From positions 92,851 through 156,850 of the forward strand of contig NZ_LMSJ01000045.1 of the NCBI RefSeq assembly GCF_001428105.1: a stretch of 64,000 nucleotides of DNA. Reading direction: 5' to 3'. The position numbers were made by a program, and so were the translations under genes. The stretch is from Paenibacillus sp. Soil766 (GTDB lineage Bacteria; Bacillota; Bacilli; Paenibacillales; NBRC-103111). Positions 53,813-63,241 of the stretch are shown here, one piece after another. Below the pieces are notes generated by a model. That model worked only from the letters and a program-made list of their open reading frames with translations. It did no database searches and was not told the DNA's origin. Positions within the stretch are counted from its first letter, which is position 1. The number at the start of each line of letters is the position of its first letter.

Positions 53813-53836
53813 TGTTAAAATAAACAGGAGGGGTGA

Positions 53837-54865
53837 ATGCTAGTCATGGATGCCAAAAGAGCATTAAAAGATATACAAGCAGGCCGCCCAGCATCCGTTT
53901 ATTTGTGCTACGGACCTGAGAAATATAAAATGCGCGAATTTATTCAGATATTGACGGATTCATTAATGGGGCAAGAAGATCGGGAATTTGCAGTGAGTAA
54001 ATTCGATTTGAGTGAAATGCCGCTTTCATCTGCACTAGATGATGCGGAAACGTTACCTTTTATGGTGCCTAAGAAGCTGGTCATTGCTAAAAATGCGTTG
54101 TTTTTCACTGGTGCAAAGGAAAATACGAAGCTAGAGCACAATATGGATCGCTTAACAGCCTATTTGAAATCACCTGCGGAGCATACGGTCGTGGTGTTCA
54201 CAGTAGATGCCGATAAATTGGACGAGCGTAAGAAGATCGTCAAAACTTTAAAGGACATGGAGGCCGCAGTGCCTTTCCTTTCTTTGAGCCCGGAGGAATT
54301 GACGCAATGGGTAGCTAGGCAAGCGAGTGCGTTAGGCTTTACATTCTCGGGTGGCGCGGCAGATCAATTGATCCTGTACACCGGAGGTAACCTGCAATCG
54401 TTATCGGCCGAACTTGAGAAGATTTCCTTGTACGTAGGTGCGGAAGGAGTAGCTTCTCCTGACGTAATTGATCAATTGGTTGCTCGAAGCACGGAGCAGA
54501 ATGTATTCATCCTTATTGAAGATATCGTGAATGTGCGGTTGGAGCGAGCATTTGTGATCTTAGAGGAGCTTCTGAAGCAGCGTGAGGAGCCGATCAAAAT
54601 CGCTTCGCTCATCGCCAGACAATTTCGGATCATGTTGCAGGTGAAGGAACTTGGAAAGCAGGGCTATTCACAGCAACAGATGGCTTCTCAGATTGGCTTA
54701 CATCCTTTTGCGGTCAAAGTTGCTGAAGGACAGGCCCGAAAGTATGATGGGGAGAAGTTGAGCCGAATTATGGGTGAGCTGGCTGATCTGGATTTGCAGA
54801 TGAAAACGGGGAAAATCGATAAAGTGTTAGGTTTGGAATTATTTCTTCTTAGGCTTGCTGCCTAG
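53837..54865 (+). CDS. holA: DNA polymerase III delta subunit
   Basis: 342-residue clamp-loader subunit. Family features are ASVYLCYGPEKYKMREF (N-terminal nucleotide-fold), VVVFTVDADKLDERKKIVKTL and the C-terminal collar helices (GLHPFAVKVAEGQARKY). ATG 53837 follows AGGAGGGG with short spacing; ATG 53846 is an alternative. It is convergent with rpsT, as in other Bacillales. Confidence 0.94.
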   Translation: MLVMDAKRALKDIQAGRPASVYLCYGPEKYKMREFIQILTDSLMGQEDREFAVSKFDLSEMPLSSALDDAETLPFMVPKKLVIAKNALFFTGAKENTKLEHNMDRLTAYLKSPAEHTVVVFTVDADKLDERKKIVKTLKDMEAAVPFLSLSPEELTQWVARQASALGFTFSGGAADQLILYTGGNLQSLSAELEKISLYVGAEGVASPDVIDQLVARSTEQNVFILIEDIVNVRLERAFVILEELLKQREEPIKIASLIARQFRIMLQVKELGKQGYSQQQMASQIGLHPFAVKVAEGQARKYDGEKLSRIMGELADLDLQMKTGKIDKVLGLELFLLRLAA

Positions 54866-54897
54866 GAAGAGACTTTTCCTTATTCACTTAAATGGAA

Positions 54898-54933
54898 AAA
54901 AGACTAATTCTCCTAGGAGAATTAGTCTTTTGC
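54898..54933. terminator. bidirectional terminator between holA and rpsT
   Basis: A perfect 34-bp palindrome (AAAAGACTAATTCTCC mirrored around TA) carries A and T runs at its ends, so it works on both strands. Confidence 0.92.
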
Positions 54934-54948
54934 TTTTATGTCCGTGAA

Positions 54949-55200
54949 TTACGCTTGAGCCGAAAGAGCGTTTAGCTTTTTAGCTAGACGGGACTTCTTG
55001 CGGTTAGCGGCATTTTTATGAATTAAACCTTTAGAAGCAGCTTTGTCTAATTTCTTAGAAGCAGAAACTAAAGCTTCAGGGGTTAAAGCTGTTTCGAAAG
55101 CTTTCACAGCAGTACGCAAAGCGGACTTGTGGGAAGCGTTGCGAAGACGACGCTTTTCGCTAACTTTTACTCGTTTAATAGCGGATTTAATGTTTGGCAT
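54949..55200 (-). CDS. rpsT: 30S ribosomal protein S20
   Basis: 83-residue basic helical ribosomal protein that binds 16S rRNA. Start [11 protein letters not shown] with GTAGGAGGTGA before ATG 55200; a three-residue upstream extension is not used. Length and sequence are typical of S20. Confidence 0.97.
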   Translation of the reverse strand: MPNIKSAIKRVKVSEKRRLRNASHKSALRTAVKAFETALTPEALVSASKKLDKAASKGLIHKNAANRKKSRLAKKLNALSAQA

Positions 55201-55267
55201 GAAATTCACCTCCTACTTACAAAACACGTTCAACGTTACATTTGTATGTTTGCTGACAACTTTAAGT

Positions 55268-55296
55268 ATTCTACCACGCAATATTTCAAATTGCAA
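55268..55296 (-). promoter_or_regulatory. rpsT promoter
   Basis: On the minus strand TTGCAA (55296-55291), 17-bp spacer, TAGAAT (55273-55268), about 65 bp before the start codon. Confidence 0.65.
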
Positions 55297-55397
55297 GACC
55301 TGTCAATAGGTTTTCAGTGGTCATCAGTAGCTGCTCAGGGTGTTCATGAACGATGATACTCGCTACTGTTGACTTCATTTCACCTCAGAATCTGAGA

Positions 55398-55581
55398 TAG
55401 TCCGATTTTCCCGAACTAAATCAGGGATTCTTTCCTAAGAATGATAAATAGTCAGGTTTTACCGAACTAAATTGCCATTTTCCTCGTGTGAAGGTAGTTT
55501 TGGTTGATTTAGTTGGGTGTTTTAGGACTAATTGTGATTTGATGAGGCGGAAAGTGTGATTAAGTCGGCAAATTCGGACTA
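55398..55581. repeat. nested inverted-repeat intergenic element, four copies of a 24-bp motif
   Basis: The motif TAGTCCGATTTTCCCGAACTAAAT occurs directly at 55398-55421 and 55449-55472 and inverted at 55507-55530 and 55558-55581. The order (two direct, two inverted) and unit spacing (about 51 bp) copy the element at 9265-9449, although the motif sequence is unrelated. No frame. It lies upstream of rpsT. Confidence 0.85.
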
Positions 55582-55687
55582 AATGGAGTGAGTGCAGAGC
55601 GAGTAGTGAGGGCATTGAGCGGGAACTAGAACAAAACGTATAGGGAGATGGAGCACGCAAAGTGCATAATTCATGAGCAGTAGCAAA

Positions 55688-55750
55688 GCAGTAGCAGTAG
55701 CAGTAGCAGTAGCAGTAGCAGTAGCAGTAGCAGTAGCAGTAGCAGCAGTA
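55688..55750. repeat. hexanucleotide microsatellite (GCAGTA)n
   Basis: Nine uninterrupted GCAGTA units (55688-55741), then GCA and one more unit. Reading frames across it give Val-Ala or Thr-Ala runs and are not supported as genes. Such arrays are prone to slippage; neighbouring sequence from 55751 is unusually C-rich (CTCCACCCGCGCCCGC). Confidence 0.85.
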
Positions 55751-55823
55751 ACTCCACCCGCGCCCGCAACCCGCACCGTCACCCCGTCAACCCCCGGGAG
55801 CGCGAAAATATTCCAGCGCAATG

Positions 55824-56364
55824 TCACAACAATGGCGGTCTGCGAGTCGTATCTACTATCCAAGTATGTATCCTAGCCGCGCCTTTAACTTCGGGAAGAA
55901 GCCATTTCTTTTCTTCTAAGCGTCTAATGTATTTTCTCACAGTATCATACCCGCAACGCAGCACTTCTTTCACATCCGCGAGCTTGATCGGACGTTCTAA
56001 ACGTAAGGCTAACCGCAGAATATCTCTTTCTTGGCCACTTAACTGACTTGCATTAGATTCGTGTTCCCCAAACAATCTTCCAATAAGCTGCTGGAGCAAC
56101 GCTTGCCAAAGACGTGGACGTTCCCTAATGTCATCTAGGCTGATTCGTACAATGATCCAACCATCGTTCACAAGGTGCATATGACGTACCCATTGATTCG
56201 AGTATTGTCTTCGATCCAATTTATCATAGTGGTAGTAAACGAAGAAACTCTTTTTCAGCAAAGGCATGTCCAGTCAGTAATTTCCTTAGGGCTTCGCCTT
56301 TCCTTTTGGCTAAATGTGAATTCAGCCATTGTTGGTGTACGCAGTCAAATTGTTTCAATGTCAT
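55824..56364 (-). pseudogene. broken PD-(D/E)XK-type (DUF559-like) nuclease with C-terminal winged helix
   Basis: On the minus strand ATG 56364 (after GGAGAG) opens a 46-codon frame (MTLKQFDCVHQQWLNSHLAK ... GHAFAEKEFLRLLPL) that ends at 56224. A second frame from 56267 continues with DKLDRRQYSNQWVRHMHLVN, GWIIVRISLDDIRERPRLW, and a winged-helix-like end (DVKEVLRCGYDTVRKYIRR). In DUF559-like proteins of this kind I recall a central segment with the acidic catalytic residues between these parts; here it is missing and the frame is shifted. The gene is therefore probably a remnant; a functional shorter DNA-binding protein from the second frame is possible. Confidence 0.65.
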
Positions 56365-56384
56365 TCCATAACTCTCCATTCGAA

Positions 56385-56432
56385 ATAAAAATAGCGCCGT
56401 TTCACAACTCTAGTGAGAAGTGGAAACGGCGC
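56385..56432 (-). terminator. hairpin upstream of the broken nuclease gene
   Basis: A 10-bp perfect stem GCGCCGTTTC/GAAACGGCGC. Read on the minus strand it is followed by TATTTTTATT, a terminator-like end, just before the pseudogene start. Confidence 0.65.
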
Positions 56433-56555
56433 ATGCTTTGCGCGAGAAGATCTAGCATATTTGGTTACTTTGAGCATATCATCTTCATGGCGTTCTGACA
56501 GACATTTACAATTGTCTACTTTCAAAACTATTGATTTTCAGTGATTCCTATCTCT

Positions 56556-56585
56556 GTATAACGCCGCGGCAACTGTCACACAATA
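56556..56585 (+). promoter_or_regulatory. sigma-G promoter candidate for gpr
   Basis: GTATA (56556-56560), 18-bp spacer, CACAATA (56579-56585). This matches the sigma-G consensus GHATR-18-CATWHTA except for one base in the -10. It lies 34 bp before gpr, a forespore gene in relatives. Confidence 0.5.
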
Positions 56586-56619
56586 AGCAACACAGTGCAA
56601 GTATGAAAGGGGACCTCCA

Positions 56620-57618
56620 ATGGACTTAGGCATATTTAACACACAGACCGATCTTGCACTAGATGCAAGGGATATGGCTCATGCAGCCAATCAGGGGCAA
56701 CCGATTCCTGGTATTGAACAAGAGTTCACACGGGAAAACGGGATACGTGTCACCAAAATTAACGTCCTGAACGAAGAAGGCTCCAAAGCGCTCGGTAAGC
56801 TTCTGGGTCATTATATAACGATTGAGGTACCTGCGTTGCGAGAGAAAGACAGTCAGCTGCAAGATCGCGTGGCAACAAAGTTAGCTCAGGAATTTGAGCA
56901 GTTTCTGCGGCAAGTCGGCATTCCCAAAAATGCGAAAGCCCTGATTATTGGGCTAGGTAATGGGAACGTGACTCCCGATGCTCTGGGACCTCTAGTCGTT
57001 GAAAATATTATGGTGACGCGTCATTACTTTGAACTGGTTCCCGAGGATGTGAGCCCAGGTTATCGAGCCGTAAGTGCTGTGGCGCCTGGTGTTCTGGGTA
57101 CGACGGGGATAGAGAGCAGCGACATCGTGCAAGGGATTGTGGATAAATCTAAACCTGATTTCATCATCGCCATAGATGCGCTTGCCTCTAGATCCTTGGA
57201 TCGTGTCAACACGACCATTCAGATCGCGGATACCGGAATTCATCCAGGTTCTGGAATCGGCAATAAGCGAAAAGGCTTGACGAAGGAGCAGCTAGGCATT
57301 CCAGTTATTGCAATTGGAGTTCCTACCGTCGTATATGCCTCAACAATTGTGAATAATGCCTTTGATCTCATGCAGAAGCATTTTAGCGGCCAAACGAACA
57401 ATACGGGGCAGATATTTGGACTTTTGGACAATATTAACGAAGAAGAGCGACTACAGTTGGTTAAAGAGGTGTTAAACCCCGTAGGACACGATCTACTCGT
57501 TACCCCGAAGGAGATTGACCAGTTTATTGAGGATATAGCCAATATCATTGCCAGCGGCTTGAATGCGGCCCTACATGACGCTGTAGATGTCGATAATGTA
57601 GCTGCGTATACGCATTAA
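56620..57618 (+). CDS. gpr: germination protease Gpr
   Basis: 332-residue aspartic-type protease that degrades small acid-soluble spore proteins at germination. Family segments: TDLALDARDMA near the N-terminus (after the short propeptide), GLGNGNVTPDALGP, DALASRSLDRVNTTIQIADTGIHPGSGIGNKR. ATG 56620 follows AAAGGGGA. Size and order (holA-rpsT-gpr-spoIIP) match other Bacillales. Confidence 0.96.
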   Translation: MDLGIFNTQTDLALDARDMAHAANQGQPIPGIEQEFTRENGIRVTKINVLNEEGSKALGKLLGHYITIEVPALREKDSQLQDRVATKLAQEFEQFLRQVGIPKNAKALIIGLGNGNVTPDALGPLVVENIMVTRHYFELVPEDVSPGYRAVSAVAPGVLGTTGIESSDIVQGIVDKSKPDFIIAIDALASRSLDRVNTTIQIADTGIHPGSGIGNKRKGLTKEQLGIPVIAIGVPTVVYASTIVNNAFDLMQKHFSGQTNNTGQIFGLLDNINEEERLQLVKEVLNPVGHDLLVTPKEIDQFIEDIANIIASGLNAALHDAVDVDNVAAYTH

Positions 57619-57627
57619 TGTAAGGAG

Positions 57628-57665
57628 AGAACTGAACCTACTTTACGTGGGGGCAGTTCTTTTTG
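57628..57665 (+). terminator. terminator of gpr
   Basis: AGAACTG pairs with CAGTTCT and is followed by TTTTT; the long loop contains CCTACTTTACGTGGG. Confidence 0.75.
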
Positions 57666-57800
57666 GCGTTGGAGCTGCCTATCACAATCGAATCAAGAAT
57701 CTTCTATCCTTTCTATCAAAAAAATCTAGCGAAAACTAGTTCTATCGTTCGGGCTCGTTTCATAGATTGAATTAAGATAGTTTAGGAGGCATGGTTTACT

Positions 57801-59036
57801 ATGAAATGGACATCAGCCACATGGAATTTCAGCCAAGTTCGCAAAACCTTTCAGAGCGCCAGTTCCGTCGGGAAAACGTTTATTGTCCTCAGCACCTCGA
57901 CCTTAGCTCTATTCGTCCTAATTGGTCTGGGTGGCGTCCTGCAAAGCCGATTAATGTCCACATCGCCTGTTTCATCCATGAAAGGTCTCGCCGCATCGGT
58001 CACGAATCAGTTTTTTATCGATATGTTGGGTATGGAAGTCCCTCATTTAAATAAGGATCAGAAAAAGTTCACTTTTTCCCAGCACAACGTGTTTCACTTC
58101 GCTTTTCAAATGCTGACCGATATTAATCCAAGTGATCCTAAGAGCTTAGTCGCAAGCGAAGTGCCTGGCATGGGTCTGAATAAATCGACAGTATTGGTGA
58201 GTGGAAGTGAAACGAATCCGAGCGCTCCTTATGATCTGAATCCGATCTCAACTAATTTGGAAGCTGAAGCTAGATTTCCACAACCATCGCCGTCCGTGGA
58301 GCCGACACCCGTCAATAGTTCACCCCCTTCTCCCAATGCAGTTGCTCAACCACCGAAAACAGCCGGCGATAATGTTGCTTTTATCTATCAAACGCACAGT
58401 AATGAATCATTTTTACCGGAGCTGAAAGGTGTGACAGATCCAGATAAAGCCTACAGTGATAAAGTGAATATCATCTCCGTCGGGCAACGCTTAGCTCAGA
58501 ATTTAGAGAGAGATGGCATCGGTGCTGTGCATTCCTCTACCGTTTATCCAAGTACGGTCAAAGGTTTTGAATATCCGTATTCCTACAAGTATTCGGCCAA
58601 AACCCTTCAGGAAGCGATCTCTTCGCATAAGGATTTACAGTACTTTTTCGATATTCATCGCGATTCAGCAGCGCGTAGCAAAACAACAGCCACGATAGAA
58701 GGCAAGGATGTCGCGCAAGTGTATTTTATTATCGGAGGAAAAAACCCAAACTGGAAAAAGAATGAGGAATTTGCTAGGAAAATTCATCAAGTGCTGGAAG
58801 CGAAGCACCCGGGCGTTTCAAAGGGGATTCATGCCAAAGAGGCCAGTGAGGGCAACGGATTGTATAACCAGAACATTTCGCCAAATAGTATTTTGATCGA
58901 GGTCGGAGGGCCATACAATACTCTCGAGGAATGCTACCGGACAACGGATTGGCTGGCAGAAGCGATATCGGAAGTTATTTTGAACGCGAAAAAAGTGGAT
59001 GCACCCGTGACTACAACTACACCTAAAAACTCATAA
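57801..59036 (+). CDS. spoIIP: stage II sporulation protein P (SpoIIP)
   Basis: 411-residue membrane-anchored cell-wall hydrolase needed for engulfment, with amidase and endopeptidase activity in relatives. One N-terminal transmembrane helix (about 28-50) precedes a Pro/Ser-rich linker (about 150-195) and the catalytic domain. Zinc-site residues are H199 and E202 (YQTHSNESF), and H286 (DIHRDSA). ATG 57801 is chosen; the ATG at 57791 is out of frame. Followed by yqxA and lepA. Confidence 0.95.
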   Translation: MKWTSATWNFSQVRKTFQSASSVGKTFIVLSTSTLALFVLIGLGGVLQSRLMSTSPVSSMKGLAASVTNQFFIDMLGMEVPHLNKDQKKFTFSQHNVFHFAFQMLTDINPSDPKSLVASEVPGMGLNKSTVLVSGSETNPSAPYDLNPISTNLEAEARFPQPSPSVEPTPVNSSPPSPNAVAQPPKTAGDNVAFIYQTHSNESFLPELKGVTDPDKAYSDKVNIISVGQRLAQNLERDGIGAVHSSTVYPSTVKGFEYPYSYKYSAKTLQEAISSHKDLQYFFDIHRDSAARSKTTATIEGKDVAQVYFIIGGKNPNWKKNEEFARKIHQVLEAKHPGVSKGIHAKEASEGNGLYNQNISPNSILIEVGGPYNTLEECYRTTDWLAEAISEVILNAKKVDAPVTTTTPKNS

Positions 59037-59065
59037 GTGCGCTAACAATGGAGGAGGGAAAAATA

Positions 59066-59458
59066 ATGAGGCTGAGGCACTTTTATATCAAGGTTGGCTT
59101 GTTTGGACTCTTACTGCTGTTTTGTATCTTGTTCGGCGTCAGTCTAGCATCCAGCGGCATGGAACGCATAGAAGGTCCTCAGCCTTCCTCCAAAGCAGCT
59201 CAACAAGTTGCTCCAACAAAGGTCCCGGGAAAAGTAGTGACGACGGTTGCCCAAGCAACTCCTACGCCTACACCTCCTGTTAAAAACACGGCGGTGAAAG
59301 ACAAACAACCCGTTGAGCCCAAAGCTGAACCTGTTGCTATTCATGATAATTCTTTGAACCGAGTAGGCAATAAATTAGGCGAGCTTTTACAGATAACGGC
59401 GCACCACGGCATTAAATTGTTTATTTCATTGTTTGATGCTGTTTTGGGCAAAGGGTAG
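59066..59458 (+). CDS. yqxA: DUF3679 protein YqxA
   Basis: 130-residue protein with one N-terminal transmembrane helix (about 10-30), a Pro/Thr-rich linker and a C-terminal amphipathic region (RVGNKLGELLQITAHHGIKLF). Its place between spoIIP and lepA and its layout match YqxA. ATG 59066 follows GGAGGAGGG; the upstream ATG at 59048 is in the ribosome site. Role unknown, presumably sporulation-related. Confidence 0.85.
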   Translation: MRLRHFYIKVGLFGLLLLFCILFGVSLASSGMERIEGPQPSSKAAQQVAPTKVPGKVVTTVAQATPTPTPPVKNTAVKDKQPVEPKAEPVAIHDNSLNRVGNKLGELLQITAHHGIKLFISLFDAVLGKG

Positions 59459-59531
59459 GTGTGCATTGCTCCGACTTCCCACAACTGCTATAATGAAAAT
59501 TATTTGCATGTAGTGGGGGTTAGTCTTTAGC

Positions 59532-61346
59532 ATGACGGACATTCGAGAAAGACAACAAAGAATTCGCAACTTTTCAATTATCGCTCATATCGATCACGGT
59601 AAATCAACTCTAGCTGATCGTATTCTGGAGTATACAGGTGCATTGTCTTCACGTGAGATGCAAGAGCAAGTTCTCGACCAGATGGATCTGGAGCGCGAAC
59701 GGGGGATTACAATTAAACTTCAAGCGGTGAGATTGGCTTACCGCGCTGATGATGGTGTCGATTACATCCTTAACCTGATTGATACACCAGGACACGTAGA
59801 CTTTACCTATGAGGTATCACGAAGTCTTGCTGCTTGTGAAGGTGCATTGCTGGTTGTTGATGCGGCACAAGGTATTGAGGCTCAAACACTAGCGAACGTA
59901 TATCTAGCACTGGAAAATAATTTAGAAATATTACCTGTCATTAATAAAATCGATTTACCAAGCGCAGACCCGGATAAAGTAAAGCAAGAAGTCGAAGATG
60001 TGATCGGACTTGACGCTAGTGATGCTGTTCTTGCATCAGCCAAGGCTGGTATCGGTATTAAAGAAATTATAGAGCAGATTTGTTTGAAGGTACCGGCTCC
60101 ACAAGGTAATCCTGATGCTCCACTGAAAGCTTTGATTTTCGACTCTCATTACGATAGCTACAAAGGTGTAATCGTATATGTGCGTGTCGTTGATGGCTCG
60201 ATCAAAGCAGGCTCCAAAATCAAAATGATGGCTACGAACAAAGTATTTGAAGTTATTGAAGTAGGTGCGTTCAAACCAAGAATGTCATCGGTTCCTTCCC
60301 TAGAGGTTGGAGATGTTGGATTTATCGTTGCCGGTATCAAAAATGTTGGAGACACCCGTGTCGGTGACACGGTAACGGAAGCAGATCGCCCTTCACTAGA
60401 GGCATTGCCAGGTTACCGTCGCATTAATCCAATGGTTTTCTGTGGCTTGTATCCAATCGAAACGACCGATTACAACGATTTGCGCGAAGCGCTGCAAAAG
60501 CTGGAACTGAATGATGCTTCCTTGCGGTTCGAGCCTGAAACCTCGACAGCGCTAGGGTTTGGCTTCCGTTGCGGATTCTTAGGACTTCTGCACATGGAAA
60601 TCATTCAAGAACGTATCGAGCGTGAATTTAACATTCCGTTGATTACGACGGCACCGAGCGTTATTTACCGGATTACATTAACGAATGGTGATGTCATGGA
60701 AATTGACAATCCATCGAACTATCCGGACCCACAACGAATTGATTTCGTTGAGGAGCCTTACGTCAAAGCTTCTGTTATCGTTCCTAATGATTATGTAGGG
60801 ACAATCATGGAACTTTGTCAAGGTAAACGCGGCGAATATTTGAATATGGAATACTTAGATACGAACCGAGTGACATTGACTTATGAGATCCCGTTATCAG
60901 AGATTGTTTACGACTTCTTCGATATGCTGAAATCACGGACGAAGGGTTATGCTTCCTTTGACTATGAAGTAAGTGGCTACAAGAAATCCAATCTAGTGAA
61001 AATGGACATCTTGCTTAATTCCGAACAAGTGGATGCACTTTCCTTCATTGTTCACCGTGACACCGCATATCATCGCGGTAAAATCATTTGTGACAAGCTC
61101 AAGGAGCTTATCCCGCGGCAAATGTTTGAGGTGCCGATTCAAGCGGCAATTGGACAGAAAATCGTGGCGCGTGAGACGGTTAAAGCGATGCGTAAGAACG
61201 TACTTGCGAAGTGTTACGGTGGTGATATTTCTCGTAAGCGTAAATTGTTAGACAAGCAAAAAGAAGGTAAAAAACGCATGAAACAGGTCGGTAGCGTAGA
61301 AGTGCCGCAAGAGGCGTTCATGGCTGTTTTGAAAATCGACGAATAG
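59532..61346 (+). CDS. lepA: elongation factor 4 (LepA)
   Basis: 604-residue translational GTPase. G1 is [11 protein letters not shown]3 is DTPGH, G4 is NKIDL; the LepA-specific C-terminal domain ends with [16 protein letters not shown]. LepA acts in translation and ribosome assembly. ATG 59532 has only a moderate GGGGGT site. The following hairpin at 61357-61398 separates it from hemW. Confidence 0.97.
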   Translation: MTDIRERQQRIRNFSIIAHIDHGKSTLADRILEYTGALSSREMQEQVLDQMDLERERGITIKLQAVRLAYRADDGVDYILNLIDTPGHVDFTYEVSRSLAACEGALLVVDAAQGIEAQTLANVYLALENNLEILPVINKIDLPSADPDKVKQEVEDVIGLDASDAVLASAKAGIGIKEIIEQICLKVPAPQGNPDAPLKALIFDSHYDSYKGVIVYVRVVDGSIKAGSKIKMMATNKVFEVIEVGAFKPRMSSVPSLEVGDVGFIVAGIKNVGDTRVGDTVTEADRPSLEALPGYRRINPMVFCGLYPIETTDYNDLREALQKLELNDASLRFEPETSTALGFGFRCGFLGLLHMEIIQERIEREFNIPLITTAPSVIYRITLTNGDVMEIDNPSNYPDPQRIDFVEEPYVKASVIVPNDYVGTIMELCQGKRGEYLNMEYLDTNRVTLTYEIPLSEIVYDFFDMLKSRTKGYASFDYEVSGYKKSNLVKMDILLNSEQVDALSFIVHRDTAYHRGKIICDKLKELIPRQMFEVPIQAAIGQKIVARETVKAMRKNVLAKCYGGDISRKRKLLDKQKEGKKRMKQVGSVEVPQEAFMAVLKIDE

Positions 61347-61356
61347 ATGCATGGAA

Positions 61357-61398
61357 CCAAAAGCTGGGGTGGCAGCGTACGCTGTCCCTTGGCTTTTT
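61357..61398 (+). terminator. hairpin terminator after lepA
   Basis: GGCAGC pairs with GCTGTC around GTAC, with outer AAGC/GCTT pairs, ending in TTTTT. Confidence 0.65.
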
Positions 61399-61432
61399 CT
61401 CAATTTGCAAGCTAGTGGAAAGGAATACCCTT

Positions 61433-62584
61433 ATGTTAGTTACTTATACAGCTCCTACGGCGGTGTACATTCATATCCCTTTTTGTACGAATAAATGTCA
61501 TTATTGCGACTTCAACTCTTACGTGCTCAAGGGTCAACCCGTTATGGAATATTTAGATGCGCTTGAGCGTGAAATGGAGCTCACGGTACGGGACCATTCA
61601 CCTCAGAAGGTGGAGACGATCTTCGTAGGCGGAGGAACGCCAACTGTGTTGCTGCCAGATCAAATGGAACGCTTCTTACGCATTGTGCGGACCTATTTTC
61701 CAGCGGACAGTACAGAAGTCGAATTTTCGATGGAAGCTAATCCGGGAACAACGGATGAAGATAAATTGGCTGTTATGAAAGCTGGCGGTGTAAATCGCAT
61801 CAGCTTCGGTGTGCAGTCTTTTAACAATGACATCCTTGCGGCGATCGGCCGTATTCATAATACAGATGATGTGCATAGAAGCATTGCTAATGCGAAGAAG
61901 CTTGGCTTTGACAATTTATCGATCGACCTTATGTTTGGGTTGCCGAAGCAAACCGTAGAAATTATGCAGGCTACTTTAGATGAGGCGCTGTCACTCGATT
62001 TGCAGCATTATTCAATATACAGCTTGAAAGTAGAAGAAAACACCCTATTCCACACCTTATTCAACAAAAACCAACTGCCGCTCCCGAGTGAAGATGAGGA
62101 AGTCGATATGTACGAGTTGATTATGAAAAGGCTGGAGGGAGCGGGTTACAAGCAGTACGAAATTAGTAACTTTGCTAAGCCAGGTCGTGAAAGTCGACAC
62201 AATACGATGTATTGGCGCAATCGCTCCTACTATGGATTAGGTGCTGGAGCACATGGGTATATGAATGGTAAGCGTCATGTGAATGTGAAGGGCATCCAAC
62301 CCTACATTGATGCAACGAAGCTTGGGTTACCAATCATGGAGCAATTCGATGTAACACCGCAGGAGGCCATGGAAGACTTTATGATGGTTGGCTTGCGACT
62401 GCTAGAGGGTGTGCGAAGCAAGGACTTCATGGATCAATTCGGTGAGACGATCGAATCCCACTTTGGAGCAACCTTGCAAAGCTGGATAAACAAAGGACTG
62501 ATTGAGCAAACAACAGATGGTTATCGTCTATCCAAACACGGTATTTTGTTAGGAAATGAAGTCTTTGCCTCGTTCTTAAGTTAA
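61433..62584 (+). CDS. hemW: radical SAM protein HemW
   Basis: 383-residue radical SAM protein with the cluster motif C18-x3-C22-x2-C25 (FCTNKCHYCDF), GGGTPT and the HemW-type C-terminal domain. Formerly called HemN-like, HemW proteins carry heme to target proteins and are not coproporphyrinogen oxidases. ATG 61433 follows AAAGGA; a six-residue extension from 61415 is less likely. It follows lepA as in Bacillus. Confidence 0.95.
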   Translation: MLVTYTAPTAVYIHIPFCTNKCHYCDFNSYVLKGQPVMEYLDALEREMELTVRDHSPQKVETIFVGGGTPTVLLPDQMERFLRIVRTYFPADSTEVEFSMEANPGTTDEDKLAVMKAGGVNRISFGVQSFNNDILAAIGRIHNTDDVHRSIANAKKLGFDNLSIDLMFGLPKQTVEIMQATLDEALSLDLQHYSIYSLKVEENTLFHTLFNKNQLPLPSEDEEVDMYELIMKRLEGAGYKQYEISNFAKPGRESRHNTMYWRNRSYYGLGAGAHGYMNGKRHVNVKGIQPYIDATKLGLPIMEQFDVTPQEAMEDFMMVGLRLLEGVRSKDFMDQFGETIESHFGATLQSWINKGLIEQTTDGYRLSKHGILLGNEVFASFLS

Positions 62585-62606
62585 ACCGGCATAGCGCAAA
62601 AAACGC

Positions 62607-62691
62607 TTGTGCAATTATACGGATTGTTGTATATTTATACATGAATCCACAAGCGAAACAGCGGAAAGCCGCAGGGCGCTAGCGTGGCTTT
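62607..62691 (+). promoter_or_regulatory. promoter and leader hairpin of the GNAT gene
   Basis: TTGTGC (62607-62612), 17-bp spacer, TATATT (62630-62635). The expected transcript then folds AAAGCCGC (62665-62672) with GTGGCTTT (62684-62691), followed by a T-rich stretch, before the start at 62726. Attenuation is possible. Confidence 0.45.
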
Positions 62692-62725
62692 TATGCATTT
62701 TTGTGCGAATGGTGGGTGGGGAAGC

Positions 62726-63199
62726 GTGAATACATCAACTACGGTATCTGTAAGAAAAGCTTCAGTGGATGATATCGATAAGCTTTTCGAAATTATACAG
62801 GGGTATGCCAAACAGGGCATCATGTTGCCGCGGAGCAGGGAGATGCTCCAAGATCAAATTGATACGTTTGTTGTCGCTGAATTCGATGGCTTATTAATCG
62901 GCTGTGGTTCATTGACAAGGTTGGGACCAGATCTTGTTGAGATTCGCTCACTTGGGATGACGTCTGGCTACAAGGGTCAAGGAATCGGTGGCAAGCTTGT
63001 TGATTTCCTAGTTGAGGAGGCAAGAAGCCAAGGAATTATTAAAGTTATGGCCCTTACTTATGAAGTGGCATTCTTTCTGAAAAACGGCTTTACACTCGTT
63101 CCGAAGGAGATTTTTCCTGAGAAGGTTTGGAGAGATTGCATGCATTGCAAAAAACAGTATTGTTGCGACGAAATCGCCGTACTTAAACGTTTGGATTGA
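62726..63199 (+). CDS. GNAT-family N-acetyltransferase
   Basis: 157-residue acetyltransferase. The acetyl-CoA loop is GYKGQGIGGKL, with strand 4 LVEIRSLGMT and KNGFTLV at the end. The C-terminal FPEKVWRDCMHCKKQYCCDEIAV, with clustered cysteines, resembles short ArgA-like (N-acetylglutamate synthase) proteins. GTG 62726 follows GGTGGGGA; longer frames lack a ribosome site. It lies directly before hrcA. Substrate uncertain. Confidence 0.85.
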   Translation: MNTSTTVSVRKASVDDIDKLFEIIQGYAKQGIMLPRSREMLQDQIDTFVVAEFDGLLIGCGSLTRLGPDLVEIRSLGMTSGYKGQGIGGKLVDFLVEEARSQGIIKVMALTYEVAFFLKNGFTLVPKEIFPEKVWRDCMHCKKQYCCDEIAVLKRLD

Positions 63200-63205
63200 C
63201 TTGAC

Positions 63206-63231
63206 AACAGACCTTAGGGTCTGTTATTTTT
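63206..63231 (+). terminator. terminator after the GNAT gene
   Basis: AACAGACC pairs with GGTCTGTT, followed by ATTTTTG; it ends seven bases after the GNAT stop. Confidence 0.75.
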
Positions 63232-63241
63232 GTATTAGGAT

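Noticed and set aside
55579-55863. Thr-Ala repeat protein on the minus strand
   Set aside because: Same cause; it overlaps the pseudogene end and has no supported start.
55673-55876. Val-Ala repeat protein across the microsatellite
   Set aside because: The frame exists only because a hexamer repeat has no stop codons; there is no ribosome site.
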